Below are positions 18,073 through 27,343 of a stretch of DNA of 64,000 bases, in pieces (position 1 is the stretch's first letter; the number at the start of each line of letters is the position of its first letter). The notes under the pieces are model-generated. The model ran no database searches, was not told where the DNA came from, and saw nothing but the letters and a program-made list of their open reading frames with translations. Source of the stretch: Nodosilinea sp. FACHB-141 (lineage in GTDB: Bacteria > Cyanobacteriota > Cyanobacteriia > Phormidesmidales > Phormidesmidaceae); assembly GCF_014696135.1 (NCBI RefSeq), contig NZ_JACJPP010000021.1, positions 62,001-126,000 on the forward strand, given 5' to 3'. Position numbers and translations under genes: made by a program.

Positions 18073-19550
18073 CCCTGCCCTCCCTGGTCTACGCCCTGTT
18101 TTTGCTCAGCGTCGTCGGCGTGTTTTGGACGCTGGAATCGCTCCAGGCGCGGCTGTGGCTGCTGGTGGTGGCCAGCCTGATCTTCTACGCCTCGATTCAG
18201 GTGCAGTATCTGCTGCTGATGGTGGCGGTGCTGATCGTGACGTTTTTTGTTGGCAATGCGATCGCCGCCCCCCTCGACTGGCGCATTCCTAACCCCCGCT
18301 GGCAGCTAGCTGAACGGGGCTGGAACCAGCGGCGCACCCAGCTGCTGTGGCTGGGCGTAGGCATCAACGTGGCGCTGCTGCTGGGGTTTAAGTATGCCGA
18401 AGGACTGTTTCGCTGGCTGGGGATCGAGCTGGGCACCGCCCCGGACGATACTCTTACCCGCATCATCATGCCCCTGGGGCTGAGCTTCTTTGTCTTTGAG
18501 TGCATCGCCTACCTGGTAGACGTGTATCGGGGGTCGCCAGCGGCGCTCAACTTCTCTGACTTTGCCGCCTACAAGCTCTACTTCCCAAAGCTGATCTCTG
18601 GCCCCATCACCCGCTTTCACCCCTTTATCGACCAGGTTGAGCAGCAGAAGCCGCCGGGCCTCAACACCGCCGTCGAGGGGCTGTGGCTGATCGCCTATGG
18701 CGCAATGAAAAAGCTGCTGATTGCCGACCACATAGCCATTTTGGTCAACCTCAGCTTCGACAACCTGGAGCGGGCGGGCAGCGCCGACATCTGGCTGGCC
18801 ACCTTTGCCTACGGCCTGCAGCTCTACCTCGACTTCAGCGCCTACGTCAATATTGCCCGCGGTAGCGCCCTGCTGATGGGCATTAACCTGCCCCAAAACT
18901 TCGACGCCCCCTACTTCACCACCAGCCTGGCCGACTTTTGGCGGCGCTGGCACATCACTCTGGGCGACTGGCTGCGCAACTACCTCTACTTTCCCCTGGG
19001 GGGGTCGCGGCGGGGGCTGGTGCGCACCTGCCTCAACCTGATGGCGGTGATGCTGATTGCGGGGGTCTGGCACGGCAACAACTGGGGCTTTTTAATCTGG
19101 GGCGGTCTGCATGGGGCGGGTCTGGTGATCCACCGGCTGAGCCTAGCCTGGGGCAAAGCGGTGCCCAAACTCAAGGCGTTTTGGGGCACGCTGCCGGGGA
19201 CGGGGCTGGGCTGGCTGCTCACCCAGGGGCTGGTGTTCTTTAGCTGGCTATTCTTTCGGCTGCCCGAGCCCGATCGCTACACCCTGGCCCTACAGCGGCT
19301 CTGGGGCACCCCGTCAGATGCCCAGTTTAGTCAGCTGGTCTATCTAGAGTCGCTGGGCTTTACCTTTACGCAGCTGCTGCTGCTGCTCTGTGGTGTGGTG
19401 GGGCTGATGGCGGGGGCCTACGTGATCAAGCGGGGGCTAAAGCTAGAGCTGAGCTGGCCGGTGAAGCTGCTGCTGGTGCCGTTGTTTAGCGTGCTGGCCT
19501 GGCTGCTGGCTCCGGCGGAGACGTTGCCGTATATTTATTTCGACTTCTAG
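18069..19550 (+). CDS. MBOAT-family O-acyltransferase (AlgI/DltB-like)
   Basis: This 493-residue polytopic membrane protein has about ten hydrophobic segments. MBOAT hallmarks are PLGLSFFVFECIAYLVDVY, the FPKLISGPITR motif, DFWRRWHITLGDWLRNYLYFPLGGSRRG and GVWHGNNWGFLIWGGLHG containing the catalytic-type histidine. AlgI and DltB relatives move acyl groups across the membrane onto polysaccharide or teichoic acid. The start codon overlaps the stop of the SGNH gene by four bases. Inference: the pair forms an acyl-relay system in which MBOAT passes the acyl group to the SGNH partner. The substrate polymer is unknown. Confidence 0.92.
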   Translation: MTLPSLVYALFLLSVVGVFWTLESLQARLWLLVVASLIFYASIQVQYLLLMVAVLIVTFFVGNAIAAPLDWRIPNPRWQLAERGWNQRRTQLLWLGVGINVALLLGFKYAEGLFRWLGIELGTAPDDTLTRIIMPLGLSFFVFECIAYLVDVYRGSPAALNFSDFAAYKLYFPKLISGPITRFHPFIDQVEQQKPPGLNTAVEGLWLIAYGAMKKLLIADHIAILVNLSFDNLERAGSADIWLATFAYGLQLYLDFSAYVNIARGSALLMGINLPQNFDAPYFTTSLADFWRRWHITLGDWLRNYLYFPLGGSRRGLVRTCLNLMAVMLIAGVWHGNNWGFLIWGGLHGAGLVIHRLSLAWGKAVPKLKAFWGTLPGTGLGWLLTQGLVFFSWLFFRLPEPDRYTLALQRLWGTPSDAQFSQLVYLESLGFTFTQLLLLLCGVVGLMAGAYVIKRGLKLELSWPVKLLLVPLFSVLAWLLAPAETLPYIYFDF

Positions 19551-19564
19551 GCTGGCTGGGAGTA

Positions 19565-19596
19565 AAGAGTTGGAGGGTGGGAGAGTTGGAGGGTGA
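19565..19596. repeat. 16-bp G-rich tandem duplication
   Basis: Two 16-base units, each containing GAGTTGGAGGGTG, are repeated head to tail with two mismatches, and part of a third unit follows. The array lies just after the MBOAT stop and before the GNAT gene. It resembles short tandem repeats typical of cyanobacterial intergenic DNA. Confidence 0.55.
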
Positions 19597-19660
19597 GAGG
19601 GTGGAGTTAACGCCACTTGCCAGAGGTTGAGGGAAGTCGGAACCGTCCTACCCAGAGGCA

Positions 19661-20224
19661 ATGGATTTACCAGCTGAGCAACCAATTCTGTATACGTCGC
19701 GGTTGGTGCTGCGGCCGTTTGTGCTGGCGGATGTGGCGGCGGTGGTGGCGCTGGCGGGCGATCGCGCCGTGGCCGAGAATACTCTCTCTATCCCTCACCC
19801 CTATAGCGAAGCCGAGGCGGAGGAGTGGATTAACCAACGGCCAACGGCCTGGGCAAAGCAAAAAGCTATCAACTACGCCATTACGCTGCCTGACGACACT
19901 CTCTGCGGTTCGGTTGGGCTAGCTTTGTACCCGGTCTACAACATGGCCGAGCTGGGCTATTGGATCGGGCGGCCTTACTGGGGGCAGGGCTATGCCACGG
20001 AAGCTGGGGCCGCCGTGGTTGACTTTGGGTTTAGCGCCCTGGGGCTGAACCGCGTCAATGCTGTGTATTTTGGCGACAACCTCGCTTCAGGCCGGGTGAT
20101 GGAAAAGTTGGGCATGGCAAAGGAGGGCTATCGGCGGCGGCAAACCCCGAAGTGGGGAGTGTATCGCGATGTGGCTCTCTGCGGTCTGCTGCGCGAAGAC
20201 TGGGAAAAAGGCAGGCAACCATAG
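19661..20224 (+). CDS. GNAT-family N-acetyltransferase (RimJ-like)
   Basis: This 187-residue protein resembles RimJ/RimL-type acetyltransferases that use acetyl-CoA to modify protein N-termini or small molecules. Recognisable parts are the opening LYTSRLVLRPFVLADVAAV, the strand pair ELGYWIGRPYWGQGYATEA carrying the acetyl-CoA loop (GQGYAT) and the C-terminal NLASGRVMEKLGMAKEG. The ATG at 19661 is preceded by AGAGG at a suitable distance. The substrate is unknown. The gene converges on the pseudouridine synthase gene. Confidence 0.88.
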   Translation: MDLPAEQPILYTSRLVLRPFVLADVAAVVALAGDRAVAENTLSIPHPYSEAEAEEWINQRPTAWAKQKAINYAITLPDDTLCGSVGLALYPVYNMAELGYWIGRPYWGQGYATEAGAAVVDFGFSALGLNRVNAVYFGDNLASGRVMEKLGMAKEGYRRRQTPKWGVYRDVALCGLLREDWEKGRQP

Positions 20225-20384
20225 AACGGGCGTAGGGTCGAGTAATGGCCTGCATTGAGATTCACCAGGCTGATCATCGGTTTAAATTTAGGTTTTGCCA
20301 ATGGGCTGGTTGGCGACAAGCGACTCCGTGTCTGGTAGGGCACTGCCCACCAGCAAATAAACTGTTTCCTAAAAGCTGCTTCAG

Positions 20385-22121
20385 CTAAAACGGCACAGCG
20401 GAGTTTAGGAGAATTGCATTCTGGCTGTGGGGATGCGTAAATTGCAGGGTTTGGGCGTGGAGGTGCAGGCGCTGCCCCGGTTCGCTGTGACCATAGAGGC
20501 GATCGCCCCAAATCGGCGCGTTCAACCCCTGAGAATGGGCGGCGTGGACGCGCAGCTGGTGAGTACGCCCCGTTAGCGGGTAAAAGGCGATTCGCGTTAG
20601 CTCTCCCTCGCGGTCCAGCACCTCAAACTTGGTTTGGCTGGGTTTGCCGTGCTGCCAATTCACCTGCTGCCGGGGCCGCTGCGTCGGGTCGCCCCACAGC
20701 GGCAAGTCAATGATCCCCGCCGATGCGGCAATATCCCCCACCACGATCGCCTGGTAGGTCTTCTGCACCTGGCGCTGCTCAAACTGCTGGCCGAGCAGGC
20801 GGTGAGTCTCGGCATCGAGCGCCAGCACCAGCACCCCAGAAGTGTCTTGGTCGAGCCGATGCACAGGCTGCAAAAACGCTCCCTCAGGCAAGGCCGATTC
20901 GCGAAGCGATCCCAAGGGGAATCGCAGGCGGGTGAGCACGCTGTCTTGGCGATCGCTGTAGCGCCCCGGTACCGACAACAGCCCCGCAGGCTTATCCACC
21001 GCGATTATCCACGGGTCTTGATATAGAACGGAAATCCCCAATTCTGGTTGGATGTCCCCAGTTTGCGCGAGTTGTAGGGGCGCAGCATGCTGCGCCCCTA
21101 CGGGGATATCGCTTGATCCCAACACCTGAGCCGACAACCCCGACAACAGAAACCCCATAATCGGCTGGCAGCGATCGGCGCAGGCCCCGTGAAACTTTCC
21201 CGGTTGCTTGTCGCCCTGGGGTGGCCCCCACCAAAACTCGGCCATCGCCAGTGGCTCAAGGCCGAGCTGAGCCGCCGCGTGCAACAGCTTAGGAGCGCAG
21301 CAGTCGCCCGTGCCCGTAGGCAGATTGCCCTGCCCCACTAAATTCTGGATGGCCAGAGATTCGCCCGCAAAGTTGGTGAGGGTACAGGCGGCGTGCATCT
21401 CGGCCTGGAGCTGGCGGGAGAGATCTCGTCGCCGCTGCCTGAGAATGACGATTTCGGCATCGGCAGATTGAATGGTGGCTTCTAGAGGGGCAATGCGATC
21501 GCGCCACCGTTGCTTAAACTGCCGCAGCTCGGCCTTGTCGCCCCGACTCTCCTGCTCCAGAGCTGCTAGGGCTGCCGTGAGGGATTCTCCTGCTAGCGTG
21601 CAGACTAGGGTTTGGCGTTGGCGATCGCGGCAATGTTTGCGATCGCGGTGCCTTTGGTTGAGCTGGGTGCGATCGCGGGCCTGCTCTTCCTGCAACCGAG
21701 CGTAGGTCTCTCGCTCGGGCAACCGCTGCAACACCAGCAGCTGGTCTTTAATTGCCCCCAGCGCGTCGAGGGTGCGGGCCTCTTGCAGCGCCACCTGCGA
21801 TCGCCCCGGTATCGGCGGCACCCAGCCGGGCACCCGCTCTTGCCCCTGCCACAGCCCCGAAAACGCTTTGAGCACCCCGGTTTGCCCCTCCGGCGATTGC
21901 ACCACCAGCACCCCAAACATCTTGCCCTCAGACAAGTGGGCGTCGCCGAGCTGGGCCATGAGGGTTTGGGCGATCGCCCGAGCCATTGCTGTGCGGGGCA
22001 GTTGGTAGTGCTGCCCCGTGCGAGGACAATAGCCTTGGTAATAGTAGTCAGCCGCCTCTAGAGCAGACAGCCGCACCCCGTCTAAAAAGGCATCGAGCAA
22101 ATGAAATGGTAGGTCAGACAC
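20385..22121 (-). CDS. RluA-type pseudouridine synthase with long N-terminal region
   Basis: This 578-residue protein has a C-terminal RluA-type domain (about 365-570) that isomerises uridine to pseudouridine in RNA. The catalytic Asp is in HRLDQDTSGVLVLALD, and KPAGLLSVPGR and LTGRTHQLRVHAAH are present. The first 365 residues are specific to a long subfamily: an N-terminal domain, a Gln/Arg/Glu-rich coiled coil (about 125-245) and a Cys-containing block (GTGDCCAPKLLH, EFWWGPP). Between this block and the catalytic domain, codons for VGAQHAAPLQ are a translation of a 28-base perfect palindrome, so a repeat has inserted in frame. RNA target unknown. Confidence 0.88.
   Translation of the reverse strand: MSDLPFHLLDAFLDGVRLSALEAADYYYQGYCPRTGQHYQLPRTAMARAIAQTLMAQLGDAHLSEGKMFGVLVVQSPEGQTGVLKAFSGLWQGQERVPGWVPPIPGRSQVALQEARTLDALGAIKDQLLVLQRLPERETYARLQEEQARDRTQLNQRHRDRKHCRDRQRQTLVCTLAGESLTAALAALEQESRGDKAELRQFKQRWRDRIAPLEATIQSADAEIVILRQRRRDLSRQLQAEMHAACTLTNFAGESLAIQNLVGQGNLPTGTGDCCAPKLLHAAAQLGLEPLAMAEFWWGPPQGDKQPGKFHGACADRCQPIMGFLLSGLSAQVLGSSDIPVGAQHAAPLQLAQTGDIQPELGISVLYQDPWIIAVDKPAGLLSVPGRYSDRQDSVLTRLRFPLGSLRESALPEGAFLQPVHRLDQDTSGVLVLALDAETHRLLGQQFEQRQVQKTYQAIVVGDIAASAGIIDLPLWGDPTQRPRQQVNWQHGKPSQTKFEVLDREGELTRIAFYPLTGRTHQLRVHAAHSQGLNAPIWGDRLYGHSEPGQRLHLHAQTLQFTHPHSQNAILLNSAVPF
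21074..21101. repeat. 28-bp perfect palindrome inserted in the pseudouridine synthase gene
   Basis: The sequence beginning GTAGGGGCGCAGCA is self-complementary over 28 bases with GCATGC at its centre. It lies inside the coding frame and keeps it open, contributing about nine residues to a linker between domains. The form is that of palindromic elements repeated in cyanobacterial genomes; its copy number here is unknown. Confidence 0.7.
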
Positions 22122-22306
22122 GGCCAGAGAAGTCTCTAATCCTTCTGACTATAGAGCGCTTACGCAGGGCCATGATTTCCGTCGAAGTGAAGAGCAAGAT
22201 CTATCTAAGAGGAGATTGGGGATCAATTCGGCGCTGATAAAGTAGCGGAGCGTGATGCTTCCCTTAGAGCATTGCCCCCTACTTCAGCCACCAAATATTA
22301 TTCCCC

Positions 22307-24142
22307 ATGAGATCAGACCTCAAAGTTGGAGCCATTCTCCAAGACAATGGACAGTGCCATTTTACACTTTGGGGGCCTGAGCTAGACTCTGTCGAGCTGC
22401 GGCTTCTCTCGCCTAAAAAAGCCTCTTTTCCAATGCAGAAAAGTGAGGAAGGCTATTGGACAATTTCGGTTGATGACGTAGCCGAAGGCACACAGTATCA
22501 ATACTGCATAAACGAGGCCGATGTGCGGCCCGACCCAGCTTCGTTTTATCAGCCCGAGGGGGTGCATGGCCCCTCGGCAGTGGTTGACCTCAATACTTAC
22601 AAATGGAACGACGACGGCTGGCAAAATATTCCCTGGTCAGACTACGTCATCTACGAGCTGCACATCGGCACGTTTACGGCTGAGGGCACCTTTGACTCGG
22701 CGATCGCCCAGCTAGCCGACCTCAAAGCCCTCGGCATCACCGCCGTCGAAATTTTGCCGGTGTCGCAGTTTCCCGGCGAGCGCAACTGGGGCTACGACGG
22801 CGTGTTTCCCTTCGCCACCCAAAACTCCTACGGCGGCCCCAACGGGCTCAAGCGCCTGGTCGATGCCTGCCACCGCGAAGGGCTGGCGGTAATTTTAGAC
22901 GTGGTCTACAACCACCTGGGGCCAGAGGGCAACTACACCGGCAGCTACGGCCCTTACACCACCGACAAATACAACACGCCATGGGGCAATGCCATCAACT
23001 TTGACGACACCTGGTCGGATGGGGTGCGGCACTACTGCATTCAAAACGCGCTCTACTGGCTGCGCGAGTTTCACATCGACGGGCTGCGGCTCGACGCCAT
23101 TCACGCCATCTACGACTTCAGCGCCAAGCACCTGCTAGCCGAGATGGCCGAGGCCGTGGCAGAGCTATCTGAGCAGGTCGGCAAGCCGCTGTACGTCACC
23201 GCCGAAAGCGACCTCAACGACACCCGTATCATTCGCCCCGCCGAGCAGGGGGGCTTTGCCCTGCGCGCCCAGTGGAGCGACGATTTTCACCATGCGTTGC
23301 ACACCATGATTACCGGCGAACGCTACGGCTATTACCAAGACTTTGGCACCTGCGAAGCCCTGGCGACAGCAATTCGCGATCGCTTTGTCTATAGCGGCAC
23401 CTATTCGCCCTTTCGGCATCGACGACACGGCAACTCAGCCACCGATTTGCCCTCCGATCAATTCATTGTCTGTGCTCAAAACCACGACCAAATTGGCAAC
23501 GCGAAGGGATGCGATCGCCTCACTAAACTGGTGCCCTTTGATGCCCTCAAACTGACGGCGGGGGTGCTGCTGACCTCACCCTATATTCCCCTAATTTTCA
23601 TGGGTGAAGAATACGGTGAAGAAGCCCCCTTTAACTACTTCATTGACCACAGCGATCCCGATTTAATTGAAGCCGTCTATGAGGGACGCAAACGCGAGTT
23701 TAAAGAAGCCCATGGCTTTGGTGAACCCGCCCCCGCCCACGAGGTGGCCACCTACGAAGCGTCAAAACTAAACTGGCACCTGCGCGGCGAAGGCAAGCAC
23801 AAAACGATGTTGAGCTACTACCAACGTCTGCTGGAGCTGCGGCGACAGCTCAAGCTTAATGCGCCGTCCTATTCCAAAGATATGGAGATTAGCAGCGACG
23901 AAGACACCAAGGTGATTGTCTATCGCCGGGCGATCGCCGATGGGCAACTGCTCTGCCTAATGAACTTCAACCCAAACGCTAGCGTAATTGAGCTAGCGCC
24001 GCCCCAGCAGCCTTGGGTGCTGACCTTTGACTCGGCCGCCACCGAGTGGGCTGGGCCAGGCTCCTCCCTTCCTGAAAAAATCACTGAGGCCCAGTCCTTA
24101 GAAGTGCCACCTCTTGGGTTTGTGCTCTATACAACAACGTAG
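22307..24142 (+). CDS. treZ: Malto-oligosyltrehalose trehalohydrolase
   Basis: This 611-residue GH13 enzyme releases trehalose from the maltooligosyl-trehalose made by TreY. An N-terminal beta-sandwich (about 1-100) precedes the barrel. The catalytic motifs are DVVYNHLGPEGNY, GLRLDAIHAIYD (nucleophile Asp), the general acid in YVTAESDLND, and QNHDQIGN. Length is normal for TreZ. There is no signal peptide, so it acts in the cytoplasm on storage glucan chains. It is followed by treY 118 bases later; an inverted repeat between them may reduce read-through. Trehalose is a common desiccation or salt protectant, which fits this lineage. Confidence 0.96.
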   Translation: MRSDLKVGAILQDNGQCHFTLWGPELDSVELRLLSPKKASFPMQKSEEGYWTISVDDVAEGTQYQYCINEADVRPDPASFYQPEGVHGPSAVVDLNTYKWNDDGWQNIPWSDYVIYELHIGTFTAEGTFDSAIAQLADLKALGITAVEILPVSQFPGERNWGYDGVFPFATQNSYGGPNGLKRLVDACHREGLAVILDVVYNHLGPEGNYTGSYGPYTTDKYNTPWGNAINFDDTWSDGVRHYCIQNALYWLREFHIDGLRLDAIHAIYDFSAKHLLAEMAEAVAELSEQVGKPLYVTAESDLNDTRIIRPAEQGGFALRAQWSDDFHHALHTMITGERYGYYQDFGTCEALATAIRDRFVYSGTYSPFRHRRHGNSATDLPSDQFIVCAQNHDQIGNAKGCDRLTKLVPFDALKLTAGVLLTSPYIPLIFMGEEYGEEAPFNYFIDHSDPDLIEAVYEGRKREFKEAHGFGEPAPAHEVATYEASKLNWHLRGEGKHKTMLSYYQRLLELRRQLKLNAPSYSKDMEISSDEDTKVIVYRRAIADGQLLCLMNFNPNASVIELAPPQQPWVLTFDSAATEWAGPGSSLPEKITEAQSLEVPPLGFVLYTTT

Positions 24143-24152
24143 GAACGGTTGT

Positions 24153-24192
24153 CTTTCTAAACGCTCTAGCATTAACCAGAGCGTTTAGAAAG
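24153..24192. terminator. 15-bp perfect inverted repeat between treZ and treY
   Basis: CTTTCTAAACGCTCT at 24153-24167 pairs perfectly with 24178-24192 across a 10-base loop. It begins 11 bases after the treZ stop. The T-rich arm does not continue into a T-tract, so partial termination or RNA stabilisation is more likely than full termination. Confidence 0.6.
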
Positions 24193-24260
24193 CTATGGAC
24201 CCCAACGGCAATTTCGGCCTGGCACAAATTATTTAATCCTTCATCTTTTCTGAGTTCGCT

Positions 24261-27080
24261 ATGCGTATCCCTACCGCGACCTACCGGCTTCAGTTCAACT
24301 CAGAGTTTGGGTTTGCTGCGGCCCAAGATATTGTGGAATATCTCAAAAACCTTGGGGTTTCAGATATCTACGCCTCGCCGATTTTCAAAGCGCGAAAGGG
24401 CAGTACCCACGGCTACGATGTGGTTGACCCCACCCAACTCAACCCCGAGCTGGGTGGCGAAGCGGCGTTTCAGCCGCTGATTGATACGGTGCACCACCAC
24501 GGCCTGGGCTGGCTGCAAGACATTGTGCCCAACCACATGGCCTACGACGGCCAAAACCCGTACCTCATGGACATCATGGAGTACGGCCCCGACTCAGAAT
24601 ATTTCAACTTCTTCGACATTGAGTGGGAAGGGCCCGAGGAGCTGGGGGGCCGAGTTTTGGCTCCCATGCTAGGCGATTTTTACGATCGCTGCCTAGAGCG
24701 GGGCGAAATTCAGCTTAGCTACGACGAGACTGGGCTGAGTGTTAACTACTACGGACTGCGGTTTCCGATGCGCATCGAGTCCTACGGGCGGTTTTTGAGC
24801 TACCAATCGGGGCGGCTGGCCCAGCAGCTCGACACCAGCGATCGCACTTTCGTCAAGATTTCAGGCATTCTCTACCTGGTCAAAAATGCGATCGTCGATC
24901 TCAAGGGCCGTGAATACCGCGATCAGGCTCAGTTTGCCAAAGGGCTGCTGTGGGATGTTTACCAAGAAAGCGACGCCGTTCGCGAGTTCATCGACCAAAA
25001 CCTGGTGATCTTTAACGGCACCCCCGACCAGCCCAGCAGCTTTGATCTCCTCGACGAACTGCTCTCAGAACAGTTTTACCGCCTGTCATTCTGGAAAGTG
25101 GGAGCCGAGGAACTCAACTACCGCCGCTTCTTTACCGTCAACGAGCTGATCTGCCTCAAGATCGACAACCAGGAAGTCTTCGATCAGACCCACGATCTGA
25201 TCTGCAAACTGGTCAAAAACGATCAGTTTAACGGCGTCAGAATCGACCACATCGACGGGCTCTACGACCCCACTCGCTATCTAGAGCGGCTGCGCGATCG
25301 CCTAGGCGACACCTACATCGTCATCGAAAAAATTCTTGAAGACGAAGAAACCATACCTCCCGAATGGCCAATTCAAGGCACCTCGGGCTACGACTCACTG
25401 ATTCAGCTTAACGGCGTCTTTTGTCAGCAGGATAATCAAGACGCCTTTACCCGCATCTATCAACAGCTGACCGGCGAATCCACTCCCTACCCCGAGCTAG
25501 TAGCCGCCAAGAAACGGCTGATTGCCGAGACCAACCTGGTCGGCGACATCAACAACCTGGCGCGGTTTCTCAAGCGCGTCTGCCAGCAATATCGCTACGG
25601 GCGCGACCTCACCCTCTACGGTCTGCGCACTGCCATCGAAGAGGTGCTGATTGCCTTCCCGATCTATTGCACCTACGTCAACCAGGAGAAGATCTCTGAG
25701 CGCGATCTGGCCTACGTGCAGGAGGCGATCGAGGCCGCCCGCAAGCGCATTCCTCAGCTGATCAACGAGCTAAATTTAATCGAGCGATTCCTATCGCTCA
25801 ATTTTGAAGGCTCGCTGCCCGAGGAGGAAAAGGCCCAGTGGCTGCACTTCGTCATGCGCCTCCAGCAGTTTACCGGCCCGCTGATGGCCAAAGGACTAGA
25901 AGACACCCTGTTCTACGGCTATAACCGCTTTATCAGCTTGAATGAGGTGGGTGGCACACCCGGGCATTTTGGCCTTTCGATGCGGCAGTTTCACCAGCGG
26001 CAGCAGCAGCGGCAGCAGCAGTGGCCCCACGCCATGAACGCCAGCTCGACCCACGACACCAAGCGCAGCGAAGACGTGCGCGCCCGGCTCAATGTGCTCT
26101 CTGAAATCCCCAGCGAATGGGAGACGGTCGTCAACCTCTGGCGCAGCCTCAACGGCAGCCACAAAACGGTGGTGCGCGACCAGGTGGTGCCCGACGCCAA
26201 CGACGAATATTTTCTCTACCAAACCCTGGTGGGGGCGTTTCCGTTTGAAGATAGCGAGCTGGCTAGCTTTAGCGATCGCGTTGCCGACTACGTGGTCAAA
26301 GCCGTGCGCGAAGCTAAGGTGCACACCGCCTGGCTGCGCCCCGACGCCGACTACGAAGACGGCTATGTAGCCTTTGCTCGCGCCATTTTGACCCCCGGCG
26401 AAAAGAACAATTTTCTCCCCGAGTTTCGCAAGTTTCAGCAGCGCATTGCTGAATATGGCATCTACAACTCGCTCTCCCAAGTGGTGCTCAAGCTGATGCT
26501 GCCAGGGGTACCCGATATCTACCAGGGTCAAGAACTGTGGGATTTTAGCCTGGTTGACCCCGACAACCGCCGCCCCGTTGACTACAATCTGCGCCGTCAC
26601 TGGCTGCAAGAGTTGCAGCAGTGGGGCGACGATCGCGCTGCCCTGCTCCAGAACCTATTGGAGTACCGCCAAGACGGACGCATTAAACTGTGGGTGACCC
26701 ACTGCGGGCTGTCGGTGCGGCAAGCCTACCCCGAGCTGTTTGAGCAGGGCGACTACCAGCCGCTGTTTGCGCGCGGTGATGCAGAGGAGCACATTTTGGC
26801 CTTTGCTCGCCAATGGGGCAACCAGTGGGTGGTGGCGATCGCCCCCCGTTTTCTCACCAGCCGCATTGAGCCTGGCGAATACCCCATCGGCAAGGTATGG
26901 GGTGAGACTACTCTTGCCCTGCCCAGCGGTGCTCAGCACTGGCAAAACTGGATCACAGGCGAATCGGTTACTACCACCGAAGATGCCGCCCTGTCGGACC
27001 TGTTAGCCACATTTCCGTACGCTATCTTGGTTGGCACAGCAGCCGACCAGCCAGCCCCAGAAGCCACCACTGAATCCTAA
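24261..27080 (+). CDS. treY: Malto-oligosyltrehalose synthase
   Basis: This 939-residue GH13_26 enzyme converts the reducing end of maltodextrin into an alpha-1,1-linked trehalosyl unit. The start IPTATYRLQFNSEFGF is diagnostic, followed by DIVPNHMAYD, the nucleophile region NGVRIDHIDGLYDP, the acid in YIVIEKILEDEE and, later, NASSTHDTKRSEDVRARL. Length fits the longer cyanobacterial TreY. Together with treZ upstream it makes a complete two-step trehalose pathway from glycogen; the debranching partner treX is not in the window. A strong hairpin follows the stop. Confidence 0.97.
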   Translation: MRIPTATYRLQFNSEFGFAAAQDIVEYLKNLGVSDIYASPIFKARKGSTHGYDVVDPTQLNPELGGEAAFQPLIDTVHHHGLGWLQDIVPNHMAYDGQNPYLMDIMEYGPDSEYFNFFDIEWEGPEELGGRVLAPMLGDFYDRCLERGEIQLSYDETGLSVNYYGLRFPMRIESYGRFLSYQSGRLAQQLDTSDRTFVKISGILYLVKNAIVDLKGREYRDQAQFAKGLLWDVYQESDAVREFIDQNLVIFNGTPDQPSSFDLLDELLSEQFYRLSFWKVGAEELNYRRFFTVNELICLKIDNQEVFDQTHDLICKLVKNDQFNGVRIDHIDGLYDPTRYLERLRDRLGDTYIVIEKILEDEETIPPEWPIQGTSGYDSLIQLNGVFCQQDNQDAFTRIYQQLTGESTPYPELVAAKKRLIAETNLVGDINNLARFLKRVCQQYRYGRDLTLYGLRTAIEEVLIAFPIYCTYVNQEKISERDLAYVQEAIEAARKRIPQLINELNLIERFLSLNFEGSLPEEEKAQWLHFVMRLQQFTGPLMAKGLEDTLFYGYNRFISLNEVGGTPGHFGLSMRQFHQRQQQRQQQWPHAMNASSTHDTKRSEDVRARLNVLSEIPSEWETVVNLWRSLNGSHKTVVRDQVVPDANDEYFLYQTLVGAFPFEDSELASFSDRVADYVVKAVREAKVHTAWLRPDADYEDGYVAFARAILTPGEKNNFLPEFRKFQQRIAEYGIYNSLSQVVLKLMLPGVPDIYQGQELWDFSLVDPDNRRPVDYNLRRHWLQELQQWGDDRAALLQNLLEYRQDGRIKLWVTHCGLSVRQAYPELFEQGDYQPLFARGDAEEHILAFARQWGNQWVVAIAPRFLTSRIEPGEYPIGKVWGETTLALPSGAQHWQNWITGESVTTTEDAALSDLLATFPYAILVGTAADQPAPEATTES

Positions 27081-27120
27081 AGCGATCGCCGCTCCCTATT
27101 CAAACAGGAGTATTTATGAC

Positions 27121-27153
27121 CTTGTGGGACAGCCATCTTGGCTGTCCCACAAG
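27121..27153. terminator. 15-bp perfect hairpin after treY
   Basis: Arms at 27121-27135 and 27139-27153 (CTTGTGGGACAGCCA and its complement) pair perfectly around the three-base loop TCT. It starts 41 bases after the treY stop, and no T-run follows. It is a likely transcript end or a dispersed palindrome. Confidence 0.65.
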
Positions 27154-27343
27154 GCTTGTAATTTTGGTTGATCGGCTGATAACTCACGCAAGAGTCTAGT
27201 CAATCTCTTCAAAAGCCTCTTTGCCAATTGGGGAATATTACCTAGGGCCAGACCCTACGTCACAGCAGGGCTTCTAGCTACCCACGAGACTGGAGAGTAG
27301 AAATTGGGCACTGTATTAAGCGAAAGCCCTAAATCTACTATTC

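Noticed and set aside
18306-19073. 255-codon minus-strand frame opposite the MBOAT gene
   Set aside because: Antisense shadow of a clear membrane-protein gene.
25896-26609. 237-codon minus-strand frame opposite treY
   Set aside because: Antisense shadow; treY is continuous and well conserved through here.
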